In this document: positions 32,509 through 39,605 of the stretch, piece after piece
Layout: every line of letters begins with the position of its first letter
Numbering within the stretch: the first letter of the stretch is position 1
DNA from: Thiotrichales bacterium 35-46-9
GTDB taxonomy: Bacteria > Pseudomonadota > Gammaproteobacteria > Thiomicrospirales > Thiomicrospiraceae
Direction of reading: 5' to 3'
Length of the DNA: 39,605 nucleotides
Assembly: GCA_002281095.1 (NCBI GenBank)
Contig: NCFI01000005.1
Coordinates: 617 to 40,221, forward strand
Position numbers and translations under genes: made by a program
The notes under the pieces: model-generated
The model's input: only the letters and a program-made list of their open reading frames with translations
Database searches by the model: none
What the model was told of the DNA's origin: nothing

Positions 32509-33777
32509 TTATTCTGTTACTAATGCGCTTTGTAACCAAGCCGTTACCTCTGTCCAGGCTAGCGTTAACTGCTCTGATTCTTCACGCAAAAATTTAATCC
32601 CTATCTGCTGTTTAGCCACTTCATCATCACCCAACACAAGCGCAAAACGTGCACCAGACTTATCCGCTTTCTTAAATTGTGATTTGAAGTTACCACCACC
32701 ATGATGCACCATGAATCTTAGCTGAGGTGATTGATCACGCCATGTTTCTACCAATGGCTGCACTTTCAATTGCGCCTCATCACCAGCCGCGATGACGTAA
32801 GCGTCAACCGAAGATGGCTGTGTGCGTTCTGTTAACTGCATTAAGGCAACAACACGCTCCATTCCCATGGCAAAACCAATAGCAGGCGTTGCCTTACCAC
32901 CGAGTTGTGTCACCAACCCATCATAACGACCGCCAGCACAAATGGTACCTTGAGAACCCAAAGCATCGGTTACCCATTCAAAAACCGTGTCATTATAATA
33001 ATCAAGACCGCGTACCAAAGTCGGCGACACTTCATAAGCAATCCCACTAGCATCTAACAGCGCTAACAGGCGATTGAAACTCTGCTGGCTCGCTTCATCC
33101 AACCAATCAATCAATTTAGGCGCCCCTGCAATACAGTCTGCTAAGGCAGGGTTTTTACTGTCTAAAATGCGTAACGGATTACGATAAAGACGTTTTTGCG
33201 AGTCTTCATCGAGCAATTCATAATGAGCGGCAAAATAGTTGGTGAGCGCCTCTTTATAGGTGGCACGTGACTCAGCTGAACCGAGTGAGTTAATTAATAG
33301 ACGCGCCTGAATGCCCAACTGCTTCCACAAGCGCGCCGTCATTAAGATTAATTCGGCATCAATATCAGGTCCAGCAAAGCCATAAGTTTCAACACCCAAT
33401 TGGTAAAATTGACGGTATCGCCCTTTTTGTGGACGCTCGTGACGGAACATAGGCCCCATGTAATAAAGCTTCTGTGCACCCATATTCAACCAGCTATTTT
33501 CAATAGCCGCACGCACGCAACCCGCTGTTCCTTCGGGACGTAAAGTCAATGAATCACCATTACGATCGGCAAAGGTATACATTTCTTTTTCAACAATATC
33601 CGTTACTTCACCGATAGAACGACAAAACAGCTCCGTTTTTTCTACCACAGGCAAACGAACATGCTGATAACCATAACTCGCTAACAAAGCACGCGCTTGC
33701 AACTCTAACTGATCAAACCAATAGCTCTGTTCGCCCGCAATATCGTTCATTCCTCGAACAGCTGTTACACTCGCCAC
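32509..33777 (-). CDS. hisS: Histidine--tRNA ligase
   Basis: HisRS charges tRNA-His. The 422-residue class II synthetase starts ASVTAVRGMNDI and has LRPEGTAGCVRA, the motif-2 segment FRHERPQKGRYRQFYQLGVE, LVRGLDYYNDTVFEW and the histidine-specific AGGRYDGL, and a C-terminal anticodon-binding domain. Length is normal. The start is GTG with AAGGA six bases upstream. The preceding gene in many gammaproteobacteria, ispG, is missing here. Confidence 0.97.
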   Translation of the reverse strand: MASVTAVRGMNDIAGEQSYWFDQLELQARALLASYGYQHVRLPVVEKTELFCRSIGEVTDIVEKEMYTFADRNGDSLTLRPEGTAGCVRAAIENSWLNMGAQKLYYMGPMFRHERPQKGRYRQFYQLGVETYGFAGPDIDAELILMTARLWKQLGIQARLLINSLGSAESRATYKEALTNYFAAHYELLDEDSQKRLYRNPLRILDSKNPALADCIAGAPKLIDWLDEASQQSFNRLLALLDASGIAYEVSPTLVRGLDYYNDTVFEWVTDALGSQGTICAGGRYDGLVTQLGGKATPAIGFAMGMERVVALMQLTERTQPSSVDAYVIAAGDEAQLKVQPLVETWRDQSPQLRFMVHHGGGNFKSQFKKADKSGARFALVLGDDEVAKQQIGIKFLREESEQLTLAWTEVTAWLQSALVTE

Positions 33778-33786
33778 ACTGATTCC

Positions 33787-34257
33787 TTATTTCTTTTCAT
33801 GATTTAGCCAAGAAGTCAAATTCCACTCCTCCCAAAGAGCAGCTTGACTCCATAAAGCAACTAAAACGATCACCAAGACACTACTTAACCACAACCAACG
33901 CCAGCGACGATTTACTTTAGTGACAGACACATACTTCATCGGTCGTTCTAACTGATTAACAGAAGACAAAGACGTTGATGAAGTCGAAAAACCTTCAACT
34001 AATTGATGAGGCATTTCAATCCCCAACAACTGCATGTAATTACGCGCATAACCGCGCATAAATTGCTCAGAAACACCTGTTGTTGCCCAATCATCCGACT
34101 CTAACGCTTGAATAATGGGCTCAGCAATTTTAAGCTGCAGCGACATATCCGCAATGGATAAACCACGCACTTTTCGCTGACTCGCCAATTGTTGCCCCAA
34201 TGAAAGCGAAGTATCAGGTTGCAAAGGCATCATACTAGGCTGCTCACGATGACTCAT
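33787..34257 (-). CDS. rodZ: RodZ-like helix-turn-helix membrane protein, short form
   Basis: RodZ links MreB filaments to the membrane and supports rod shape. The 156-residue protein has a cytoplasmic helix-turn-helix domain (about residues 18-90: LGQQLASQRKVRGLSIADMS, FMRGYARNYMQLLGI), a basic juxtamembrane RRWRW and one membrane segment near residues 121-138. It ends about 15 residues after the membrane segment, so the periplasmic domain of the usual ~300-residue form is absent. Its position between rlmN and hisS supports the RodZ call. The start overlaps the rlmN stop by four bases (ATGA). Confidence 0.85.
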   Translation of the reverse strand: MSHREQPSMMPLQPDTSLSLGQQLASQRKVRGLSIADMSLQLKIAEPIIQALESDDWATTGVSEQFMRGYARNYMQLLGIEMPHQLVEGFSTSSTSLSSVNQLERPMKYVSVTKVNRRWRWLWLSSVLVIVLVALWSQAALWEEWNLTSWLNHEKK

Positions 34258-35420
34258 GCCCGTGTTCCCTGCTGATTGTCCTGTCGCTTGAACTGAATCG
34301 TTTGTTGATAACTCGCCTTGCGCTTAGTGCGATCACTGACATCACCGGCCAACTGACCACAAGCAGCATCAATATCTTCGCCGCGCGTTTTACGAATATT
34401 GGTCTGCAATCCCGCTTTCATCAAGCGTTGCTGAAAAGCCAACACACGCTCGAAAGGGCTCGTCTGATAATCGGTATCGGGAAAGGGGTTAAACGGAATC
34501 AAATTCACTTTTGCCGAGATTCCCTGTAATAATGTAATGACTTCACGAGCATGACTAATCGAATCATTTACCCCGTCTAACATCACATACTCAAACAAGA
34601 CATGGCGCTTCGGGTAACGTTGTAAATAACGACGACAAGCCCCCATCAGTTCCGCTAACGGATACTTCTGATTCACCGGCACCAAAACATCACGCAGCGT
34701 ATTATTAGCCGCATGTAAGGATACCGCCAATGAAATATCCAAGCGCTCCGTCATCATATCCATTGCCGGCACAATACCCGAGGTTGAAATGGTGACACGT
34801 CTCTTAGAAAGACCGTAACCCCAGTCATCCATCAAAATTTCTGCGGCAGGAAAAACCTGATTCACGTTAAGCAGTGGCTCACCCATACCCATAAATACAA
34901 CATTGGTAATGGGATTTTCTCCCCACCCGGCTTGACGCAACAAATGTTGCGCCAACCACATTTGCCCAATAATTTCATCACTGGATAAATTACGATTAAA
35001 CCCCTGTTTAGCGGTCATGCAAAAGGTACACGCCAACGCACAACCGACTTGCGACGAAATGCACAGCGTACCACGATTACTCTCTGGGATGAACACCATT
35101 TCAATCGCGTTGTGCCCATCGACCTCTAACAACCACTTGCGTGTACCATCACTAGCAACTTGGTCTACTTTCACTTCCGGCAATCGAACAGGGGCTAGCT
35201 GGGTCAACTTAGCACGCAGTACTTTGGATAAATCGGTCATTTGATCATAGTCGATAATACCGCGCTGATGCACCCATTGCATTAATTGTTGAGCACGGAA
35301 GGGTTTTTCTCCTTGAGAACGTAACCAATCAGCCAGCATCTGGCGATTCATTCCCAACAAAGACACCTGAGCCGATGAATCGCTTGCTACTGCTTCCAAC
35401 TCTGTGGGCATTGACGACAT
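34254..35420 (-). CDS. rlmN: Dual-specificity 23S rRNA/tRNA adenine C2-methyltransferase RlmN
   Basis: RlmN is a radical SAM enzyme that methylates A2503 of 23S rRNA and A37 of some tRNAs. The 388-residue protein has the cluster-binding C127, C131 and C134 in GCALACTFC, C120 in LCISSQVG, and the second catalytic cysteine in GEDIDAACGQL near the end. I start at the ATG at 35420, which shares a base with the ndk stop (TAATG); a GTG three codons earlier is possible. The gene is part of the ndk-rlmN-rodZ chain, and pilF, often between rlmN and rodZ, is missing. Confidence 0.95.
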   Translation of the reverse strand: MSSMPTELEAVASDSSAQVSLLGMNRQMLADWLRSQGEKPFRAQQLMQWVHQRGIIDYDQMTDLSKVLRAKLTQLAPVRLPEVKVDQVASDGTRKWLLEVDGHNAIEMVFIPESNRGTLCISSQVGCALACTFCMTAKQGFNRNLSSDEIIGQMWLAQHLLRQAGWGENPITNVVFMGMGEPLLNVNQVFPAAEILMDDWGYGLSKRRVTISTSGIVPAMDMMTERLDISLAVSLHAANNTLRDVLVPVNQKYPLAELMGACRRYLQRYPKRHVLFEYVMLDGVNDSISHAREVITLLQGISAKVNLIPFNPFPDTDYQTSPFERVLAFQQRLMKAGLQTNIRKTRGEDIDAACGQLAGDVSDRTKRKASYQQTIQFKRQDNQQGTRA

Positions 35421-35842
35421 TAACGACACAGCTCTAACGGATCAAAGAAAAAATTAATTTCTCTCTCAGCACTCGCCACACTGTCAGAACCATGTACCGC
35501 ATTCTCACGCGTGCTATTGGCGAACTGGGCACGCACTGTCCCCACCGCTGCCGTAGCTGGATCCGTTGTACCCATCAACTGACGATGATAAGCGATAGCA
35601 TCTTCCCCCGTTAGCACCGAAACGACCACAGGACCAGAGAGCATAAAATCAACTAAGGGACGATAAAATGGCTTACCTTCATGTTCGGCATAAAAGGCTT
35701 CTGCTTGATGACGAGACAGACGTAGCATTTTGCACGCTGCTACCCGCAAACCAGCCTGCTCATAAATCGCTAAAATTTGACCAATGGCATTTTTACCCAC
35801 CGCATCGGGTTTAATAATCGATAACGTACGCTCAATCGCCAT
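35420..35842 (-). CDS. ndk: Nucleoside diphosphate kinase
   Basis: Ndk equilibrates nucleoside di- and triphosphates through a phosphohistidine. The 140-residue product has the start [18 protein letters not shown] and the active-site NAVHGSDS with H117, the standard position. I start at the ATG at 35842, the family start, although the ribosome binding site is weak; a TTG three codons earlier has no better support. The stop overlaps the rlmN start. Confidence 0.96.
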   Translation of the reverse strand: MAIERTLSIIKPDAVGKNAIGQILAIYEQAGLRVAACKMLRLSRHQAEAFYAEHEGKPFYRPLVDFMLSGPVVVSVLTGEDAIAYHRQLMGTTDPATAAVGTVRAQFANSTRENAVHGSDSVASAEREINFFFDPLELCR

Positions 35843-35934
35843 ACAACACACTCAATTCTGTTCAAAATGCTTTCATTTTAACAAAAAACCTTAGCTAACG
35901 GATTTTATTCACGCAATTTTGTCGTAGTTGAGCC

Positions 35935-35962
35935 AAAAAAAAGCCCCATCTAAAGATGGGGC
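35935..35962 (-). terminator. Intrinsic terminator after fba
   Basis: On the minus strand GCCCCATC and GATGGGGC form an 8-base-pair stem with a four-base loop and a T-run of eight. It ends the pgk-pyk-fba unit before the ndk gene. Confidence 0.94.
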
Positions 35963-35989
35963 TCTCTATTATCAGATCCAATAAGTGAA

Positions 35990-37054
35990 TTAGTTCACTT
36001 TTTGATCTAACGCACCTGAAGCGTAACGGGCTTGCATCACTTCCAAACCAACCGCTTTGATTTTAGAAGCATGACCAGCACAACCGAAAGCTTCAAAACG
36101 CGCTTTACAGATTTCCATCATAGCGTCTTCAGCCGCTTTGTAGAATTTACGTGGGTCAAAGTTAGAAGGATTATCAGCTAAATGCTTACGAATCGCACCC
36201 GTAGAAGCCATACGCAAGTCAGTATCGATGTTCACTTTACGAACACCATATTTGATACCTTCAACGATCGCTTCAACTGGTACACCGTAAGTTTGACCCA
36301 TGTCACCGCCGTAGTTGTTGATGATAGTCAACCACTCTTCTGGTACAGAAGAAGAACCGTGCATGACAAGGTGAGTTGTTGGGATACGAGCGTGAATTTT
36401 CTTGATTTGATCAATTTTCAATACGTCGTCAGAAGGCTTAGAAGTGAACTTGTAAGCACCATGAGAAGTACCTACAGCAACGGCCAAACAGTCAACATTG
36501 GTATCTTTAACAAACTGAGCCGCTTCTTCTGGATCAGTTAACAGTGCTGAATGATCCATTTTTTGATCAGAACCATGACCATCTTCTTCGCCCATCATGC
36601 CCGTTTCTAACGAACCCAAACAACCCAATTCACCTTCAACTGATACACCACCAGCATGAGCGATTTTAACGACTTCAGCAGTAATGCCAGCGTTGTACTC
36701 ATAAGACGCCGGCGTTTTCATGTCGGCCATCAAAGAACCGTCCATCATCACCGAAGTGAAACCAGACTGAATAGCACGCAAACAAACACCAACATCTGAA
36801 CCATGGTCTTGATGCATAACAACAGGAACATTAGGATACATTTCAACAGCAGCTGCTACCATGTGACGCAACATAGGCTCACCAGCATACTTACGAGCGC
36901 CAGCTGAACCTTGCAAAATCACAGGAGAATCAACCGCAGCTGCAGCGCGCATGATCGCACGAACTTGTTCCATGTTGTTAACGTTAAATGCTGGCATACC
37001 GAAGCTGTGAACCGCAGCATAATCCATTAATTCGCGCAGAGTAATCATTGCCAT
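35990..37054 (-). CDS. fba: Fructose-bisphosphate aldolase, class II (zinc)
   Basis: This aldolase cleaves or forms fructose-1,6-bisphosphate. The 354-residue class II enzyme has the catalytic D83 and zinc ligand H84 in [17 protein letters not shown]-type [17 protein letters not shown], and VMHGSSSVP and VNIDTDLR phosphate-site segments. Length and pattern fit the class IIB CbbA subtype, which functions in both glycolysis and the Calvin cycle; the sequence alone does not decide which. It is the last gene of pgk-pyk-fba. AGAGGA precedes the ATG. Confidence 0.96.
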   Translation of the reverse strand: MAMITLRELMDYAAVHSFGMPAFNVNNMEQVRAIMRAAAAVDSPVILQGSAGARKYAGEPMLRHMVAAAVEMYPNVPVVMHQDHGSDVGVCLRAIQSGFTSVMMDGSLMADMKTPASYEYNAGITAEVVKIAHAGGVSVEGELGCLGSLETGMMGEEDGHGSDQKMDHSALLTDPEEAAQFVKDTNVDCLAVAVGTSHGAYKFTSKPSDDVLKIDQIKKIHARIPTTHLVMHGSSSVPEEWLTIINNYGGDMGQTYGVPVEAIVEGIKYGVRKVNIDTDLRMASTGAIRKHLADNPSNFDPRKFYKAAEDAMMEICKARFEAFGCAGHASKIKAVGLEVMQARYASGALDQKVN

Positions 37055-37107
37055 AAGGGTTTGTCCTCTAGAGTTAGTTAGTAAAAAATTAAAAAACAGG
37101 GATTGTT

Positions 37108-38562
37108 TTATTTGCCGACTTCGACAATCAACAATACATTTGTACCGCCCATGATACCACGATGCTTACCACGGGTAACCAAAACCTTATCGCCATCCTT
37201 CACTTGACCGCTGCGCTTCAGCTCTTCGATCATGTTTGGGACAACCTCATCGTTATCCATGCCTTCGTAATTAAAGGCCATAGGATATACGCCACGATAT
37301 AAGGTCACTTTTTGACGCGTTTTTTCATGCGGCGTAATCGCGTAAATTGGAATACCAGAAGAAATCCGAGACATCAGCAAAGCGGTACTACCAGATTCGG
37401 TCAAGGCTGCAATGGCACGGATATTGAAATGATTGGCAATATACATGGCACCCATGGCAATACTTTCATCGGTCGCTTGAAATACCTGATCAATACGATG
37501 CGTCGATACACGAGTCTCTCTCTGTTTTTCAGCTTCGTAACAAATACGACTCATTGCTTCGATCACAACGTGTGGGTGCTTACCTGTTGCCGTTTCTCCG
37601 GACAACATCACCGCATCAGTACCATCAATCACCGCATTGGCAACGTCAAATACTTCTGCACGTGTTGGAATGGGATTATCAATCATCGTTTCCATCATTT
37701 GCGTCGCAGTAATGGTCACGCGATTGTGTTGACGGGCGAGTTTAATAATTTTCTTCTGCAGAGAAGGCAACAAGGCATCACCCACCTCCACGCCCAAATC
37801 ACCACGGGCAATCATCACAGCATCAGAAGCTAAAATAATCTCTTCCAGCGTCGGATCTTGAACAGCTTCAGCACGCTCAATTTTAGAAACGATGCAACAT
37901 TTCAATCCTGCCTCTGAAGCCAAACGACGACACTCATTCACATCATCCGCACTGCGTGGGAAAGAAAAAGCCAAGTAATCAGCCTGAATTTTAGCTGCTG
38001 AAACAATATCTTCCTTGTCTTTTTCGGTAATGGCTGCTGCCGATAAGCCACCACCTAACAGGTTAATGCCCTTATTGTTAGACAACTTTCCACCGACAAT
38101 AACCGTACACTCAACGCGCTCACCAACAACTTGTTTCACTTCCAAAACAACGCGTCCATCATCTAACAGAAGACGATTTCCAGGCTTCACTTCATGCGGC
38201 AAGGTTTTGTAATCCAAACCCACGCCATTGATGTTACCTTCTAAGCGACCAATGTTGTTATCCAACGCGAAATCAGCGCCTTCGTCTAAATGAACATAAC
38301 CTTCACTAAAACGAGCAATACGAATTTTAGGACCTTGTAAATCAACAAGAACCCCTACTTCACTACCCAAAGCTTTAGCACGCTCACGCACAAAGCGAGC
38401 ACGCTCAATATGCTCATCCGCTGAGCCATGAGAAAAGTTAATACGAACCACATCTAAACCGGCTTGAATCATACTGTCGATGACACCCGGTTTATCTGTT
38501 GCTGGACCTAAGGTTGCAACAATCTTCGTGCGACGTGGACTTGTATATTCTCTATCAATCAT
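37108..38562 (-). CDS. pyk: Pyruvate kinase
   Basis: Pyruvate kinase makes ATP and pyruvate from phosphoenolpyruvate. The 484-residue protein has [13 protein letters not shown] at the start, [20 protein letters not shown], a catalytic-region lysine in [20 protein letters not shown] and [10 protein letters not shown], and a C-terminal regulatory domain ([13 protein letters not shown]). GAAGGATAATC precedes the ATG. It follows pgk, from which it is separated by a hairpin. Confidence 0.97.
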   Translation of the reverse strand: MIDREYTSPRRTKIVATLGPATDKPGVIDSMIQAGLDVVRINFSHGSADEHIERARFVRERAKALGSEVGVLVDLQGPKIRIARFSEGYVHLDEGADFALDNNIGRLEGNINGVGLDYKTLPHEVKPGNRLLLDDGRVVLEVKQVVGERVECTVIVGGKLSNNKGINLLGGGLSAAAITEKDKEDIVSAAKIQADYLAFSFPRSADDVNECRRLASEAGLKCCIVSKIERAEAVQDPTLEEIILASDAVMIARGDLGVEVGDALLPSLQKKIIKLARQHNRVTITATQMMETMIDNPIPTRAEVFDVANAVIDGTDAVMLSGETATGKHPHVVIEAMSRICYEAEKQRETRVSTHRIDQVFQATDESIAMGAMYIANHFNIRAIAALTESGSTALLMSRISSGIPIYAITPHEKTRQKVTLYRGVYPMAFNYEGMDNDEVVPNMIEELKRSGQVKDGDKVLVTRGKHRGIMGGTNVLLIVEVGK

Positions 38563-38652
38563 TGATTATCCTTCAAAACTATGAGACACAATCTGCCTGG
38601 CGATCCACCCTAAGGCGTATAACCAGTCAGACTGTTAGACTTGGTTATGAAA

Positions 38653-38683
38653 AAGGCAGAAGAAAACACGTCCCTCCTGCCTT
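38653..38683 (-). terminator. Probable intrinsic terminator after pgk
   Basis: On the minus strand AAGGCAG and CTGCCTT form a 7-base-pair stem around a 17-base loop, followed by TTTC. It lies just after the pgk stop. The large loop makes it weaker than the fba terminator, so some readthrough into pyk is likely. Confidence 0.6.
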
Positions 38684-38689
38684 AATAAC

Positions 38690-39605
38690 TTATTTTGCAG
38701 CGCGCTCTTCAAGCATCGCTACAGCTGGAAGCACCTTGCCTTCCAAAAACTCTAGGAAAGCACCACCACCCGTTGAGATGTAAGATACTTTATCTTCGAT
38801 ATCATACTTCTGAATCGCCGCAATCGTATCACCACCACCAGCCAAGGTAAATGCTTTAGTCTCTGCAATCGCTTTAGCAATCGCTTTAGTGCCTTCACCG
38901 AATTGGTCGAATTCAAACACGCCAACAGGACCATTCCAAACAACCGTACCCGCTTTCATAATGATGTCGACCAATTCTTGTGTTGCATTGGGACCGATAT
39001 CAAAGATCATATCATCATCAGCCACATCTTTGGCATCTTTAGTAATCGCTGGCTCATTAGCATCAAACTTCTTACCCACTACCACATCGCTAGCCACTGG
39101 AATAGAAGCACCGCGAGCTGCCATTTTAGCGCTTAAGGCTTGAGCAGTCGGTACTAAATCATCTTCACACAAAGACTTACCAACACTGTTACCGACTGAC
39201 TTGATAAAGGTATTCGCGATACCACCACCGACCACTAACTGGTCAACTTTTTCAGACAAGCTTTCCAGTACGGTTAATTTAGTAGAAACTTTAGATCCAC
39301 CCACAATCGCAACTAACGGACGTGCTGGGTTAGCAATCGCTTTCGCCAATGCATCTAACTCTTCCGTCAACAGCAAGCCAGCACAAGCTACAGGAGCAAA
39401 CTTAGCCACACCATGTGTAGAACCTTCAGCGCGATGCGCTGTTCCAAAAGCATCCATTACAAAAACATCACATAAAGCAGCGTATTTTTTCGCTGTTTCA
39501 TCTAGGTTTTTCTTTTCGCCTTTATTAAAACGAACGTTTTCCAATAAAACCAATTCACCTTCGGCCACATCAAAACCACCATCAACCCAATCTTTGATTA
39601 GACGA
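38690..39605 (-). CDS. pgk: Phosphoglycerate kinase (5' part outside the window)
   Basis: Pgk transfers phosphate between 1,3-bisphosphoglycerate and ADP in glycolysis and gluconeogenesis or the Calvin cycle. The frame is open to the window edge and reads [17 protein letters not shown] at its start, so about 90 N-terminal residues are missing. Present segments are [54 protein letters not shown], and the nucleotide-site [11 protein letters not shown] and [15 protein letters not shown]. Both C-terminal domain motifs look intact. A GTG at 39568 opens a shorter reading but is internal. Confidence 0.96.
   Translation of the reverse strand, partial: RLIKDWVDGGFDVAEGELVLLENVRFNKGEKKNLDETAKKYAALCDVFVMDAFGTAHRAEGSTHGVAKFAPVACAGLLLTEELDALAKAIANPARPLVAIVGGSKVSTKLTVLESLSEKVDQLVVGGGIANTFIKSVGNSVGKSLCEDDLVPTAQALSAKMAARGASIPVASDVVVGKKFDANEPAITKDAKDVADDDMIFDIGPNATQELVDIIMKAGTVVWNGPVGVFEFDQFGEGTKAIAKAIAETKAFTLAGGGDTIAAIQKYDIEDKVSYISTGGGAFLEFLEGKVLPAVAMLEERAAK

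Noticed and set aside
37312-37833. 173-codon open frame on the + strand
   Set aside because: It is antisense to the well-supported pyk gene, has no ribosome binding site and resembles no protein family I know.

Overview
This window carries a chromosomal segment of a gammaproteobacterium. The base composition looks moderate (my impression, not a count). The gene orders are gammaproteobacterial housekeeping ones: tig-clpP-clpX-lon-hupB, rpsP-rimM-trmD-rplS next to ffh, ndk-rlmN-rodZ-hisS-yfgM-bamB-der, and pgk-pyk-fba. I cannot name the genus. No rRNA, CRISPR array, prophage or insertion sequence was seen. Both ends cut genes: the left edge lies inside a 12-bp tandem repeat and the right edge inside pgk. 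No gene-free stretch exceeds about 200 bases.

Layout. 1-3363 (+): the tail of a Fic- or AlbA-type protein, a type I methyltransferase subunit (hsdM) without hsdS or hsdR in view, then cobU and cobT, all overlapping or coupled. 3467-5303: a pirin gene and a divergent LysR regulator. 5334-10160 (-): the iron-sulfur assembly operon sufB-C-D-S behind a palindrome that matches the IscR type-1 box. 10244-12723: zinc uptake genes, znuA (-) divergent from znuC-znuB (+). 12880-20412 (-): an M23 peptidase, tRNA-Asp, tRNA-Val, hupB, lon, clpX, clpP, tig and tRNA-Leu. 20484-24778 (-): dsbC, the rpsP-rimM-trmD-rplS operon and ffh. 24862-26453 (+): a YpjD-like membrane protein and an inositol monophosphatase family protein. 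26631-39605 (-): a membrane-anchored nuclease, a chemotaxis receptor, der-bamB-yfgM-hisS-rodZ-rlmN-ndk in reverse, and fba-pyk-pgk in reverse.

How the genes work together. ClpXP, Lon and trigger factor form a protein folding and turnover block, with HU transcribed from its own strong promoter. The Suf operon builds Fe-S clusters under probable IscR control. ZnuABC imports zinc. The rpsP operon and ffh serve ribosome assembly and membrane targeting. YfgM, BamB and DsbC serve envelope protein biogenesis. Pgk, Pyk and Fba form a lower glycolysis or Calvin-cycle block.

The most unusual signal is non-coding. Three convergent gene junctions (after znuB, after the inositol phosphatase gene, and between cobT and pirin) share a G-rich repeat with four closely spaced G-tracts, canonical for a G-quadruplex in one copy. 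A C-rich segment that can pair with the G-tracts follows, and in two copies a second hairpin follows that. Other points worth attention are hsdM joined directly to a cobalamin gene, a twin-arginine-like lipoprotein signal on BamB, a RodZ homologue lacking its periplasmic domain, a terminator between clpX and lon, and a palindromic insert inside the suf operon.
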